Part shown: positions 9,950 through 19,009 of the stretch, one piece after another
How the letters are laid out: every line of letters begins with the position of its first letter
Position numbering within the stretch: the first letter of the stretch is position 1
DNA from: Oceanibacterium hippocampi
GTDB lineage: Bacteria > Pseudomonadota > Alphaproteobacteria > Sneathiellales > Sneathiellaceae
Direction of reading: 5' to 3'
NCBI RefSeq assembly: GCF_900172325.1
Contig: NZ_FWFR01000004.1
Location: forward strand, 124,001 to 188,000
Length of the DNA stretch: 64,000 nucleotides
Made by a program: the position numbers and the translations under genes
The notes under the pieces: model-generated
The model's database searches: none
Seen by the model: only the letters and a program-made list of their open reading frames with translations
Told to the model about the DNA's origin: nothing

Positions 9950-10627
9950 ATGGTCATATATCCCATCTGCCACCACGCTACGCCCCGTTCGGTCGCCGCG
10001 CGATATTTCCTGACTGTTTCCCTGGCGTTCCTGTTTCTTGCCGGCATTGCCGGGCCGGGCCCAGCGTTGGCGGCGGAACCGGCCGCCCTGGTGGTCGATC
10101 TGCAGGGTTCGGTGTCGCCGGAAGTGGAACCCTTTTCCGAACTTGCCGAGGGCGATCGACTGACGCTCGCGGACGATGGCGAGATCATCATCATGCACTA
10201 CGCTGCCTGCGTGGAGAGCCATTATCGCGGCGGAGAGGTCACGATCGGCGCCCTTGGCATCGAGACGACCGGCGAGAGCGTGAGCGAGACGTCCGTCGAA
10301 TGCCCGCGCAAGGTGATGCTTGCCGAAGGGGCGAACAAGGTTGCGTCGGTTGTCCTGAGAGGCGGCGAATCCGTCACCGTCGTCAACGCGCGGCCGGTCT
10401 TCATCTTCCTCGCCGAGGGTATCGAGCGGATCGAGATCCGCCGCGAAGGCCTGGCGGTCGGGACGCTTGAGGTTGCCAACCGTTTCGCCCGATGGCCGGA
10501 GGGCACGGCGCCACTGTCCGTGGGGGCCGGCTATGAAATCGCCTTCATTGGCGGCAAGGCAACGCAGACCGCGGCGGCCAGCGTCGCGGGTGATGCCGGA
10601 GTGACGATCGTTCAGCCGCAAGACTGA
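9950..10627 (+). CDS. Secreted FecR-like protein, partner of the CHASE2 cyclase
   Basis: 225 residues from the ATG at 9950; an in-frame TTG at 9914 would add 12 residues but has weaker support. A signal peptide is visible: YFLTVSLAFLFLAGIAG followed by an ALAAEP cleavage region. The mature part contains LQGSV, a GDRLTLADDGEIIIMHY stretch and later LRGGESVTV, a beta-rich pattern resembling the FecR periplasmic domain; it probably acts as a ligand or structural sensor in the periplasm. The gene lies 9 bases before the CHASE2 adenylate cyclase. FecR-like and CHASE2-cyclase genes often pair in proteobacteria, which suggests this protein feeds a signal to the cyclase. FecR membership is moderate; an anti-sigma function is not implied because no sigma factor is nearby. 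Confidence 0.65.
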   Translation: MVIYPICHHATPRSVAARYFLTVSLAFLFLAGIAGPGPALAAEPAALVVDLQGSVSPEVEPFSELAEGDRLTLADDGEIIIMHYAACVESHYRGGEVTIGALGIETTGESVSETSVECPRKVMLAEGANKVASVVLRGGESVTVVNARPVFIFLAEGIERIEIRREGLAVGTLEVANRFARWPEGTAPLSVGAGYEIAFIGGKATQTAAASVAGDAGVTIVQPQD

Positions 10628-10636
10628 TCGACCCTG

Positions 10637-12670
10637 ATGCGCGCCGCGGTGGTCCTGCAGGTTCTTGTCGCGGCAACGGCCCTGTCGACCGCGATGGCCG
10701 TGCTTACCCCGTTCACATTGATCGACGGCGTGGCGAACGACGCCGCCACGGCGACGCGGGTCGCCATCGATCCCCGCGTCGACCTAGCGGAGGCCGGTGT
10801 CGTCGTCCTGTTACTCGACGAGAAGAGCGTTAACGCCGAGCCGCTCGATGCCATGCCGCGAACGCTGATGAGCCCGGTCTGGGCGGCACTGACCGAAAAG
10901 GCGCTGGCCAACGGCGCGACCGGCGTCGGCTTCGATTTCATCCTGGCGTTCGATGGCGGCGATCTCAGGATCGGCGACGCGCGGCCGTTGAAGAATTACG
11001 ACACGCCGTTCCTGCGGGTGCTGCTCCGCGAGACCCGGGCGGGCAATCTCTTTATCGGCCGGAGCCGGGATATCGTCCCGGCTCGTCGCTTCGCAGGCAT
11101 TGCGCGCGACCGGGGCATGGCGTTTGTCGATGTCACCGCGGATCCGGACGGCGTCGTCCGCCGCATTCATCCGTTCTTCTCGGTCGCCGAAGGGAATGTA
11201 TCGCCTTCGCTTTCGGGCGCCCTGTTGAAAGACGGCGAGACCGCGGACATCCAGATCACGCCGCCGGCGCCGCTGACCGACCTGCCGGCGGTCAGCGTGA
11301 TCGACGTGCTGGCCTGTGACGAGCCCTCGGCGCTGGCCGGGCTCTTCAACGGGCGGGCGGTGCTCGTCGGCAGCGGCCTGCCGGGCGAGGACCGCATCAC
11401 CGCGCCGGACCGGTTCATGCGCCGCAGCCCGGTCACGAGCGGGACCGGCCCCTGCGATTTCCCGCGGCCGGCGATCACGGCGCAGGGCGCCGACGTGCCC
11501 GGGGTCTTCGTGCATGCCGCGGCGATCGACGCCCGGCTCTCCGGCTGGGCGCTGCGGCCGGCGTCATTGCTGACAGTCGGGCTGGTCGCGGCACTCGCGG
11601 CGGCCCTCGCCGGACTTGCCGGCCTGACGATCGCCCCGGTGCTTGCGGCAACGACCGTCGTCGCCCTCGGGCTGATCGGCTTTGCCGGGGCGGCCTGGGC
11701 GCAGGATGCCGGGATCCTGTTCCCCGCCGCCCGCCCCGCGGGTGCCGCCCTGATCGGCTTCGTCGCGGGCTGGGCCGGACGGCTCCTGTTCCTCGACCGC
11801 CGCTCGCGCGCATTGCGCGCCAGTTTCGGCCGCTATGTCGCGCCGGAGCTCGTCGACCGGATACTCGCGCAGGAAAAGCTGCCCGAGCTGGAGGGCGAGC
11901 AACGCTATGTGACGATCATGTTCGCAGACCTGTCAGGCTTCACCGCCTTGTCGGAGCGGGTCGACGGCAAGACCCTGACGGCGACGGTCAATGCCTATCT
12001 CGGCATCATCGCCGGCGAGGTCGAACGGTCGGGCGGCTACGTCGACAAGTTCATCGGCGACGCGGTCATGGCGATGTGGAATGCGCCGGCGGACCACGAC
12101 GACCACGAACGGGTCGCCGTCGCCGCCGCTGTCGGCATCCGCGACGCCGTCGCCGCCGCCGCCGAACGGGACCGGGCGCGCGGCCTGCCGGCCTTCTCGA
12201 TCAAGGTCGGCGTGAATTCCGGCCATGCGATTGTCGGCAATGTCGGATCGGAGAAGCGGCTGAACTACACCGCGGTCGGCGACGCGGTGAATATCGCGGC
12301 GCGCATGGAGGGACTGCCGGCCGTCTTCGCCACGCCCGTGGTCGTCGGCGAGGCATGTGCCCGCGCCGCGGCTGCGGATTTCGCGATGCTCGAGATCGCT
12401 TCGATCCAGGTGAAGGGGCGGAAGGAACCGGTGGCAGTATATGCGCCGCTCGACGAAGCGGCTCGCCTGCATCTTCCGGCCTACGCGGCGGCTCTCCAGG
12501 CCTACCGCAACCGGGCGTTCGACAAGGCCGCGGACGGCTGGCGCGCGCTCTCGGCACGCGACTGGAGCGGCGCCGCGATCGCGGCGGTGATGGTGGATTT
12601 CGCCGATCTCGCCGCGGAGGAGACGCTGGACGAGTCCTGGGCCGGGTTCCTGGTGATGAAAACCAAGTAG
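10637..12670 (+). CDS. CHASE2-domain class III adenylate/guanylate cyclase
   Basis: 677 residues: an N-terminal membrane anchor, a periplasmic CHASE2 sensor to about residue 310, three close membrane segments (~312-385), then a cytoplasmic class III nucleotidyl cyclase domain. The metal-binding aspartates D431 (FADLSGFT) and D475 (GDAVMAMW) are present, as is the dimer/catalytic stretch GVNSGHAIVGNVGS followed by YTAVGDAVNIAARM. It should make cAMP (or cGMP; substrate choice is not certain from sequence) in response to a periplasmic signal, plausibly relayed by the FecR-like protein encoded 9 bases upstream. It faces the caspase-DUF4384 gene tail to tail across 28 bases. Confidence 0.9.
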   Translation: MRAAVVLQVLVAATALSTAMAVLTPFTLIDGVANDAATATRVAIDPRVDLAEAGVVVLLLDEKSVNAEPLDAMPRTLMSPVWAALTEKALANGATGVGFDFILAFDGGDLRIGDARPLKNYDTPFLRVLLRETRAGNLFIGRSRDIVPARRFAGIARDRGMAFVDVTADPDGVVRRIHPFFSVAEGNVSPSLSGALLKDGETADIQITPPAPLTDLPAVSVIDVLACDEPSALAGLFNGRAVLVGSGLPGEDRITAPDRFMRRSPVTSGTGPCDFPRPAITAQGADVPGVFVHAAAIDARLSGWALRPASLLTVGLVAALAAALAGLAGLTIAPVLAATTVVALGLIGFAGAAWAQDAGILFPAARPAGAALIGFVAGWAGRLLFLDRRSRALRASFGRYVAPELVDRILAQEKLPELEGEQRYVTIMFADLSGFTALSERVDGKTLTATVNAYLGIIAGEVERSGGYVDKFIGDAVMAMWNAPADHDDHERVAVAAAVGIRDAVAAAAERDRARGLPAFSIKVGVNSGHAIVGNVGSEKRLNYTAVGDAVNIAARMEGLPAVFATPVVVGEACARAAAADFAMLEIASIQVKGRKEPVAVYAPLDEAARLHLPAYAAALQAYRNRAFDKAADGWRALSARDWSGAAIAAVMVDFADLAAEETLDESWAGFLVMKTK

Positions 12671-12698
12671 GTGGTTCGCGGCCGGCGCGACCGCGCTC

Positions 12699-14333
12699 TC
12701 AGCGCGTCGTGAAGATCGGGTTGACGCCGATGCGGTAGCCGCCGTCATGGGCGAGGCTGCGGAGCCTGGCGACGAAACTCACGGCGTCCGGATTGCCGGT
12801 TTCCAGCCAGCGATGCAGCGCGGTCGCGCGCTGCGGCGAGAAGATCGCGACCACATGGTCCGCGCCGACCGGATCGGCGACCTTGAACTCGCCCATCGAT
12901 ACCTCGTCCTTGCCGGGCTTGATGAAATCCGTGCCGCTTTCGCTCACCGCCGGGGCGGGATAGATGAACTGGACTTCCCCGGTCGAGGCCAGGTTGACGA
13001 TCGTCAGATAGGCGGGCCCGTCCTCCGGCCGCTGGACCGACAGGCTGACGGTCTCGCCGAGGCGATGGCGGCTGTCGCCCGGAAGGATCCGGAAGGTCAT
13101 GTGACGGCGCAACGCCCAGTCGCGCAACTGCCGCGCCGCGCGCCATTTCGTCAGCACGCCGGCCAACTGCTCCTCGTCCCAGGCCTCGGCGACGAGATCG
13201 GCGCCGGCACGGTCGATGACTTCGCCCTTCTGCATGTCCCAGATCAGGTCGGCGTCGTCGGTATCCGGGGTCAGGCGACCGACATCGGCCGGCAGGGGGG
13301 CGGGAGAGGCGCCGATGGCATGGATCAGCGGCACGCGATCTTCGGACGGGGCGGCGAGCGCCTGTGGCGCCGAGGCCGGCAGGGCACCGGCGAGCGCGCT
13401 CGCCGGGATCACCGGGCTGTCGGTGGCGATCAGCGGTGCGATATTGACGGACGGCGACTGGCGGGCGGCCGAGAGCGCGCGCGCCTGGGCCGGAACCAGC
13501 GTGCGGAATTCGCTGAGCGCCATGTTCGGCCCGCCGAATTCGGTGTTCCCCTGCAACGCGCGGGCAACCGTCCAGCTGACCGCGCCATGCATGACCCCGT
13601 CGATCTCGACTTCCGGAATCTGCTCCGCATCGCGGGCCGCCGCGACGAACACGACGTTGGCGCCGCTCGCCAGGTCGAGGCCCCGGGCGGACGGCTGCAT
13701 CTGCGGCAGGGGGTCGGAGCTGATCCGGCCGATCCCGGCGAACCGGGTGACGGGCGGGCGCCCGCGCACGTCAATATCGCGGGTCATCGTGCCGCTGTGG
13801 CAGCTGTCGATCAGGATCAGCGCCTGTGCCTCGGGGTTCAGCCGGGCGATCAGCATGCCGAGTTCGTTGTCCCGCAGGCGTTCGCCGGCGCGCTTTCCAG
13901 AGCGGTCGAAACCGGCGAAGACGAGGGTTTCGTCCATGCCGTCCGCCTCGTCGCCGGGAATCGATTCCGGCTCCTGCATTCCGTGCCCGGCGTAGGTGAA
14001 CACGAACATGTCGCCGGGGCCGGCACGCCCGGCCTGACGCTCGAAGGCCTCGATCACGTGTTGCCGCGTCGCTTCGCGATTCAGGATGAGGCTGACATCG
14101 GCCCCGAGGTTGCCGAGCGAGGCGGCGAGATCGCGGGCATCGTTCGCCGCCCCGGTGAGCTTCGGCATGCGTTCATAGTCATCGATCCCGACGACGACCG
14201 CGTAGACAGCCGCCCGTGCCCCGAAGCCCGGCCAGGCCGGCGACATGGACAAGCCGACTCCAGCGAGCAGGCCGGCGAAGGCGACACTGCCGGTCAGGCG
14301 GCGCCACGATGAAGCTTGTCGTCGGATCGTCAC
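12699..14333 (-). CDS. Caspase-family (C14) peptidase with C-terminal DUF4384
   Basis: 544 residues. An Arg-rich N terminus and a hydrophobic stretch at ~12-45 suggest export or membrane anchoring. A caspase p20-like domain starts at AAVYAVVVGIDDY; the catalytic dyad is H117 (TYAGHGMQ) and C178 (LIDSCHSG). After a proline/alanine-rich linker, the C-terminal ~130 residues (GETVSLSVQRPEDG, STGEVQFIYPAP) match DUF4384, often fused to bacterial caspase homologues. The GTG start directly follows the TAG of the YceI-OmpA gene; no strong ribosome site precedes it, suggesting translational coupling. Substrate is unknown; bacterial members cleave after basic residues in several cases. The companion OmpA-like protein suggests action in the periplasm. 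Confidence 0.85.
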   Translation of the reverse strand: MTIRRQASSWRRLTGSVAFAGLLAGVGLSMSPAWPGFGARAAVYAVVVGIDDYERMPKLTGAANDARDLAASLGNLGADVSLILNREATRQHVIEAFERQAGRAGPGDMFVFTYAGHGMQEPESIPGDEADGMDETLVFAGFDRSGKRAGERLRDNELGMLIARLNPEAQALILIDSCHSGTMTRDIDVRGRPPVTRFAGIGRISSDPLPQMQPSARGLDLASGANVVFVAAARDAEQIPEVEIDGVMHGAVSWTVARALQGNTEFGGPNMALSEFRTLVPAQARALSAARQSPSVNIAPLIATDSPVIPASALAGALPASAPQALAAPSEDRVPLIHAIGASPAPLPADVGRLTPDTDDADLIWDMQKGEVIDRAGADLVAEAWDEEQLAGVLTKWRAARQLRDWALRRHMTFRILPGDSRHRLGETVSLSVQRPEDGPAYLTIVNLASTGEVQFIYPAPAVSESGTDFIKPGKDEVSMGEFKVADPVGADHVVAIFSPQRATALHRWLETGNPDAVSFVARLRSLAHDGGYRIGVNPIFTTR

Positions 14334-15398
14334 CTACTGCGCCGCGACGGAAAACTGGATCCGCCGGTTGCGGCTGCGATCGCGTGCCGTATCGTTGGGG
14401 GCGATTGGCCGCATCTCGCCATAGCCGACGCTCGCGAGGCGGGACGGCTCGATGCCGGAGGCGATCAGGTAGGCCATGACGCTTCTGGCCCGCTCCTCCG
14501 AGAGACGCTGGTTCACCTCGTCGCTGCCCCGCGAATCCGTGTGTCCCTCGACGACCAGATGCGCCGACGGGCACCGGTTCACGATGTCAACGACGGTGGA
14601 CAGCATCGGGCCGCTGTTGTCGTCGAGTTCGGCGCTGCCGGACTTGAAGTAGATCGCACCGGTGCGCGACAGGATCTCGAAGCGCCCTGCGCACTCCTCG
14701 GCCGAGAAGTTGCCGGCGGTTTCCAGGGCGGCCTTCTCGGCCTTCGGCGCCGGCGGCGGAGCGACCGCGGCAGTGGCGGCGGCGCGGCGGAAGAGAAAAT
14801 CGAAGGTGACGGAGCCCGAGGGAACGATCTTGACCTTGGCGGCCTCCTCCAGCTTGGTAATACCTTCTTCCAGGCCGAACATTTTCACGGGAATCGAGAT
14901 CGGTGATGCCGAGGCGACCGAAACGATGTCGTCCGAGATCAGCGTGACGACGGTTTCCGCCTGCAGCTTCTGCTCGACCCCGTGCAGGTTGAGGACGTAG
15001 TCGACCGGGAACTGCATGCGCCGGCGCTGGGCCAGTTCGGTGATCGCGGTCTGGTCGATCACCGCGGAGATGGTTGCCTCCGGGTACTTGAATGTCTCGA
15101 AGAACAGGAACCGCATGCGCACGTTGCGCAGGTCGATCTTGGTGTCGACCGAGTTCAGCTCGATCCTGATCGTGGCCAGACCCGTGGAATCGATCGTGCC
15201 GGAATAGGTCGCGAAGCCGCTCGTCTCGACGATCGAGTTGTTCTTGATCGACTGAAAGGCCAGGCGCGAGGCGGTCTGGTCGAGGACCCAGCCCGGCTCG
15301 AACGGCGACGTCTGGGCCTCCGCCGGATCGCTCCCCGTGAATTGAACGATGACCAGAAAAGCGAGCACGCAGCGCGTGATGAACAATAGTCGACGCAT
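14334..15398 (-). CDS. YceI-like domain fused to OmpA C-terminal peptidoglycan-binding domain
   Basis: 354 residues with a clear signal peptide (VLAFLVIVQF then AEAQT near residue 28). Residues ~35-200 resemble YceI, a lipocalin-like fold: DQTASRLAFQSIKNN, SGTIDSTGLATIRIELNSVDT and a PEATISAVID segment. Residues ~235-350 are an OmpA/MotB domain: IYFKSGSAELDD, VVEGHTDSRGSDEVNQRLSE, RARSVMAYL and SRNRRIQF, which binds peptidoglycan. The protein is therefore probably periplasmic and wall-tethered, with a possible lipid-binding module. The ATG has AAGGAC-rich sequence just upstream. It is co-transcribed with the caspase that starts on the next base. Confidence 0.87.
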   Translation of the reverse strand: MRRLLFITRCVLAFLVIVQFTGSDPAEAQTSPFEPGWVLDQTASRLAFQSIKNNSIVETSGFATYSGTIDSTGLATIRIELNSVDTKIDLRNVRMRFLFFETFKYPEATISAVIDQTAITELAQRRRMQFPVDYVLNLHGVEQKLQAETVVTLISDDIVSVASASPISIPVKMFGLEEGITKLEEAAKVKIVPSGSVTFDFLFRRAAATAAVAPPPAPKAEKAALETAGNFSAEECAGRFEILSRTGAIYFKSGSAELDDNSGPMLSTVVDIVNRCPSAHLVVEGHTDSRGSDEVNQRLSEERARSVMAYLIASGIEPSRLASVGYGEMRPIAPNDTARDRSRNRRIQFSVAAQ

Positions 15399-15443
15399 GT
15401 CCTTGTCCTTCCTCCCCCTACTTAGGCGCGTTGCCCCGGCGAT

Positions 15444-15494
15444 ACAGGAGCATCATCCCCAACAACACTAAAAACGCCAGGGTATTGCTCCTGT
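15444..15494. repeat. Inverted repeat ACAGGAGCA / TGCTCCTGT in divergent gap
   Basis: Perfect 9-base arms at 15444-15452 and 15486-15494, separated by 33 bases, in the 237-base gap between the YceI-OmpA gene (minus) and the second caspase gene (plus). It could be a spaced operator or an RNA hairpin in the minus-strand leader. No T-run follows, so a terminator is unlikely. Confidence 0.4.
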
Positions 15495-15635
15495 TAGCCT
15501 GTCACGAGCAACGCGTTACTGAAATTTCCCTCCCTGAGGGTCCTTTAAGCCGATTTTAATGCGGCGTTGTTAGATTCGTATTAATATGTCTCTACATGCT
15601 ACAGTCTGTCAGTGGAAAGAAATAGGGCGTTCTCA

Positions 15636-17288
15636 ATGCTGATCCTGGGCTCAAGGGCCGCGTACCGATTGGGCCTGCTATTCCTGTTCGGCATCGTGGC
15701 GATTTTCGTGCGCGTGGACGACGCCGCTGCCGAGAAGCGCCTGGCGCTCGTGATCGGCAATGGCGGCTATCAATCGATCGGCGCGCTCGCCAATCCATCG
15801 GCGGATGCGATGCTCGTGGCATCGCGGTTGAAGGCGTTGCAGTTCGAGACCACGCTGCTGCTCGATTCCAACCAGATGGACATGAAGCGCGCGATCGTCG
15901 ACTTCGGCCGGGAACTGCGTCGCGCCGGCCGGGATGCGATCGGCCTGTTCTACTACGCCGGGCATGGCATCCAGTCGCAGGGCCGGAATTATCTCATCCC
16001 GATCGAGGCGGCCCCGACCGATCAGGCCGACCTCGACCTGATGGGCGTAGAGGCGAACTGGGTGCTGCGGCAGATGGAGACCGCGGGCAACCAGACGAAT
16101 ATCGTCATCCTCGACGCCTGCCGGAACAATCCGCTGGAGGCGACCGATCGAAGCGTGCAGCGCGGGCTGGCGCGGATCGACGCACCGACCGGCAGTTTCA
16201 TCGCCTACGCGACCGCGCCGGGCCAGACGGCGGTCGATGGCGATGGCGCCAACAGCCCCTTCACGCTGGCGCTGGCGAATGCCATGCAGACCCCTGGCCT
16301 GCCGATCGAGCAGATGTTCAAGCAGGTTCGGATCGACGTGCTGCGCGCGACGAACGGCCGCCAGACGCCTTGGGACAGTTCCTCGCTCGTCGAGGATTTC
16401 TATTTCACCGCCATGCCCGCCGCGGTCGCCATTGCGCCGCCGCCAGCCGCCGTCGCGGAGCCGGCGGACGCCAACCCGGTCGAGCAGAGCCTGTGGCAAT
16501 CGGTTTCGCAGAGTGCGGATCCGGGGCGACTGGCGCTTTTCCTGCAGATCTTCCCGAACAGCCGGCATGCCGCGGAAGCGCAGGCGCTGATGTCCAAGGC
16601 ACTGGCGGACAACATGGCGGCCGTCATCACGTCCGGCGAAGCGAACGCCAAGACACCTGAGAAAGCCCAGGTCGTGGCCTCCGCCGGCAACGGCAACTTT
16701 GAAGATCGATCCGCCGACACGACGGTCCCTGAGAAGGTCGAGGCTGAGGCTCCGGCCAAGCCGGCCGAGCCGCTCTCCGAGCATGAAAGCATTGCCTTTG
16801 CCCAGAGGTCGGGCGCGCTGGAGGATTACCAGGCCTATCTGGCGGCCTACCCCAACGGCGTTTTCGCGGATCTTGCCCGGGCGGAGATCGCCTATCTCGC
16901 CAAGGGAACGGCCGTGGCGAGCGTCCCGGCAACCGAGCCCGAGACACCGAAGACGCCCTCCATCCTGACCTTCGATCAGCCGCTGCTCGCGGGGTCGGCG
17001 GCAATTGTCGGTCATTCGCTGCGCGAACTCGCGCATAGCTCGCCGGAATATCCGCCGGTCAAGGGGCTGAGCCCGAAGTACTGGAAAGAGCAGAGCTGCA
17101 GCAATTGCCACAACTGGTCGCCGGAGAACCTCTGCACGCAGGGCAAGTTCTACCAGGAAAAGGACCCGGAGACCCTGGGTCGCATTCCGCATCCGTTCGG
17201 GGGCGATTTCAAGAGAGCCCTGCTCGCCTGGGCGAACGACGGCTGTGTCGTTGACGGCGGGACCGAGAAGGCACAGGCCAAGGAGTAG
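15636..17288 (+). CDS. Secreted caspase-family (C14) peptidase with C-terminal CxxCH motif
   Basis: 550 residues from the ATG at 15636, preceded by AGGG at 15624-15627; an upstream in-frame GTG (15612) is less likely because the signal peptide (LGLLFLFGIVAIFV, then DDAAAEK) starts neatly after this ATG. The caspase domain begins EKRLALVIGNGGY; the catalytic dyad is H110 (YYAGHG) and C162 (ILDACRNNP). The middle holds two short repeat-like segments resembling tetratricopeptide-type spacing (LALFLQIFPNSRHAAEAQ and EDYQAYLAAYPNGVFADLA). The C-terminal ~65 residues contain CSNCH at 488-492 plus two further cysteines, and end WANDGC. CxxCH is the covalent heme-attachment motif of c-type cytochromes, and the protein is exported, so heme or metal binding is possible. 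Confidence 0.85.
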   Translation: MLILGSRAAYRLGLLFLFGIVAIFVRVDDAAAEKRLALVIGNGGYQSIGALANPSADAMLVASRLKALQFETTLLLDSNQMDMKRAIVDFGRELRRAGRDAIGLFYYAGHGIQSQGRNYLIPIEAAPTDQADLDLMGVEANWVLRQMETAGNQTNIVILDACRNNPLEATDRSVQRGLARIDAPTGSFIAYATAPGQTAVDGDGANSPFTLALANAMQTPGLPIEQMFKQVRIDVLRATNGRQTPWDSSSLVEDFYFTAMPAAVAIAPPPAAVAEPADANPVEQSLWQSVSQSADPGRLALFLQIFPNSRHAAEAQALMSKALADNMAAVITSGEANAKTPEKAQVVASAGNGNFEDRSADTTVPEKVEAEAPAKPAEPLSEHESIAFAQRSGALEDYQAYLAAYPNGVFADLARAEIAYLAKGTAVASVPATEPETPKTPSILTFDQPLLAGSAAIVGHSLRELAHSSPEYPPVKGLSPKYWKEQSCSNCHNWSPENLCTQGKFYQEKDPETLGRIPHPFGGDFKRALLAWANDGCVVDGGTEKAQAKE

Positions 17289-17314
17289 ACCCGGCCGGGA
17301 CCCGGCCGCAAGGC

Positions 17315-18826
17315 TCAGATCCGGCGGTTCTGCCCGTCCCAGAACTCCTGGCGCAGGCGGTTCTTGAAGATCTTGCCCGAATCCTCCCGAGGCAGCCTGT
17401 CGCGACGGAAGATCTTGCGCGGCACCTTGTAGCCTGCGACCCGTTCGCGGAGCCAAGCGCCGAGCGCCTCGTCGCTGATCTCGGCGCCGGGGGCGGCCTC
17501 GATGAAGGCGGCCAGGGTTTCGCCGAACTCGGGATCGGGCAGGCCGATGACGGCGCAATCCGATACCGCCGGGTGGGTGATCAGGACGGCCTCGATCTCG
17601 GCCGGGAAGATGTTCACCCCGCCGGAAATCACCATGTCCTTGACCCGGTCGACGATGAAGACATAGCCGTCCGCGTCGATGTAGCCGACGTCGCCGACCG
17701 TCACCAGACCGTCGCGTTCCAGCGCCGCCCGGGCCTCTGGCTTGCCGTGATATTCGAAATCCGGCCAGAGCAGCTGGCGCATGTAGAACTCGCCGACTTC
17801 GCCGGCTGGCAATCGATTGCCGGCGCCGTCCAGGATATCGAGCCGCGCGCCCTCGACCAGGCGGCCGATGCTGCCCGGCTTGCGGCGAGCATCCGCCGGG
17901 GTCGAGAAGGTGATCGGGCCGACCTCGGAGGCGCCATAATATTCGTGGATAACCGGGCCCCACCAGTCGAGCATCGCGGCCTTGACCTCGGGCGGGCAGG
18001 GCGCTGCCGCGTGAACGGCAAAGCGGAGCGATGACAGGTCGTAGCGGTTCCGCACGTCTTCAGGCAGCTTCAGCAGGCGCCAGAACATCGTCGGCACCAT
18101 CTGCAGGTGGGTGATCCTGTGGCGCTCGACCAGGGCCAGCAGTTCCTCGGGGTCGAAGCGATCCTGCAACACGATCATGGCGTCGGCACGCGCCGAGGTG
18201 AGCGCCCAGTTGTAAGGCGCCGAGTGATACATCGGCCCGGTCACCACCGTGCGCACCGGGCCCGGCTGGTCTAGGCCGAAAAGCTGGTGCACGATCCGCG
18301 TAATCGCCGGCATGTTCTCCGCCTTGGGCGCCATCCGGCGGACGCCTTTCGGCAGCCCCGTGGTACCCGAGGTATAGACCATCGTTCCGACCGGCGGCGG
18401 CGGCGCGCCATCCCACGGCGCGAAGCCTTCGAACCAGTCGCGCCAGCGCGGCGTGTCCGGGGTCACGGCTGCGTCCGCCGGAGCGGAGCGCGAGGGCTCG
18501 CCGAGGACCAGGAGACCGTCGGGCACGCTGTCCCGCACGGCAGCCAGCAGGTCGTCGTGGGCGATCAGGGCCCGGGCGCCGGAATCGGCGAGCACATGGG
18601 CGACTTCGGGACCCCTGTTGTGCCAGTTGATTGGCACCACGTAGGCGCCGAGTAGGCCGGCGGCGAAGGCGACCTCGAAACAGGCGAAATCGTTTCGCAA
18701 CAAGGTCGCGATGCGGTCGCCAGGGCCGATGCCCGCCTCCGCGAGACCGCGCGCAGCGCGGGCGCCATTGGCTCGCAATGCCGCCAGCTCGCGCCGGCTT
18801 TCGCCGGTAATGACGCATCCCGTCAT
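17315..18826 (-). CDS. AMP-dependent acyl-CoA synthetase/ligase
   Basis: 503 residues of the ANL superfamily. The AMP-binding loop is YTSGTTGLPKG, the adenylation region has YGASEVGPITFSTP, the hinge region has DGYVFIVDRVKDMVISGG, and the C-terminal catalytic lysine is in REDSGKIFK. It activates a carboxylic acid to its CoA thioester using ATP. I chose the ATG at 18826, with GGAG seven bases upstream; an ATG at 18880 would add 18 unconserved residues. The gene diverges from the crotonase gene, and the TTAGAAATCTAA palindrome at 18900-18911 lies between them, so it probably shares the MarR control of the cluster. Substrate unknown; an aromatic or aryl-alkanoic acid is likely from context. Confidence 0.9.
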   Translation of the reverse strand: MTGCVITGESRRELAALRANGARAARGLAEAGIGPGDRIATLLRNDFACFEVAFAAGLLGAYVVPINWHNRGPEVAHVLADSGARALIAHDDLLAAVRDSVPDGLLVLGEPSRSAPADAAVTPDTPRWRDWFEGFAPWDGAPPPPVGTMVYTSGTTGLPKGVRRMAPKAENMPAITRIVHQLFGLDQPGPVRTVVTGPMYHSAPYNWALTSARADAMIVLQDRFDPEELLALVERHRITHLQMVPTMFWRLLKLPEDVRNRYDLSSLRFAVHAAAPCPPEVKAAMLDWWGPVIHEYYGASEVGPITFSTPADARRKPGSIGRLVEGARLDILDGAGNRLPAGEVGEFYMRQLLWPDFEYHGKPEARAALERDGLVTVGDVGYIDADGYVFIVDRVKDMVISGGVNIFPAEIEAVLITHPAVSDCAVIGLPDPEFGETLAAFIEAAPGAEISDEALGAWLRERVAGYKVPRKIFRRDRLPREDSGKIFKNRLRQEFWDGQNRRI

Positions 18827-18888
18827 GACTTTACTCCATGCTCGCACGGTCGTGGCCGAATGCCGGAAGGATGCCGCCATCGCCCTCG

Positions 18889-18917
18889 CTTGACAATACT
18901 TAGAAATCTAATAACTT
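18889..18917 (+). promoter_or_regulatory. Promoter plus palindromic operator, site A (probable MarR box)
   Basis: A 29-base block identical to the one at 22317-22345. It contains TTGACA (18890-18895) and the palindrome TTAGAAATCTAA (18900-18911) between the putative -35 and a weak -10 (TAACTT, 18912-18917). A repressor bound here would block RNA polymerase. It lies between the CoA ligase and crotonase genes. Confidence 0.75.
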
Positions 18918-19009
18918 GCAATGAACCTCGGCAACGGAGCGATGCCGAACCGTCAGGGAATGACCGGATCGGGCGCTCCGAAGCCGGACAAAAAGACAGG
19001 GAGGCACCG

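Noticed and set aside
17292-17308. CGGCCGGG / CCCGGCCG repeat between the second caspase and ligase genes as a terminator
   Set aside because: The symmetry centre leaves almost no loop unless inner pairs open, and no T-run follows on either strand.
15678-17963. 761-codon antisense frame spanning the second caspase and the ligase end
   Set aside because: Crosses two well-supported genes and their boundary; Arg/Gly/Pro/Asp-rich composition typical of a shadow frame.
18860-19009. Longer N terminus for the crotonase-fold protein
   Set aside because: It would span the promoter/operator block; the ATG at 19010 has a strong ribosome site and family-like beginning.
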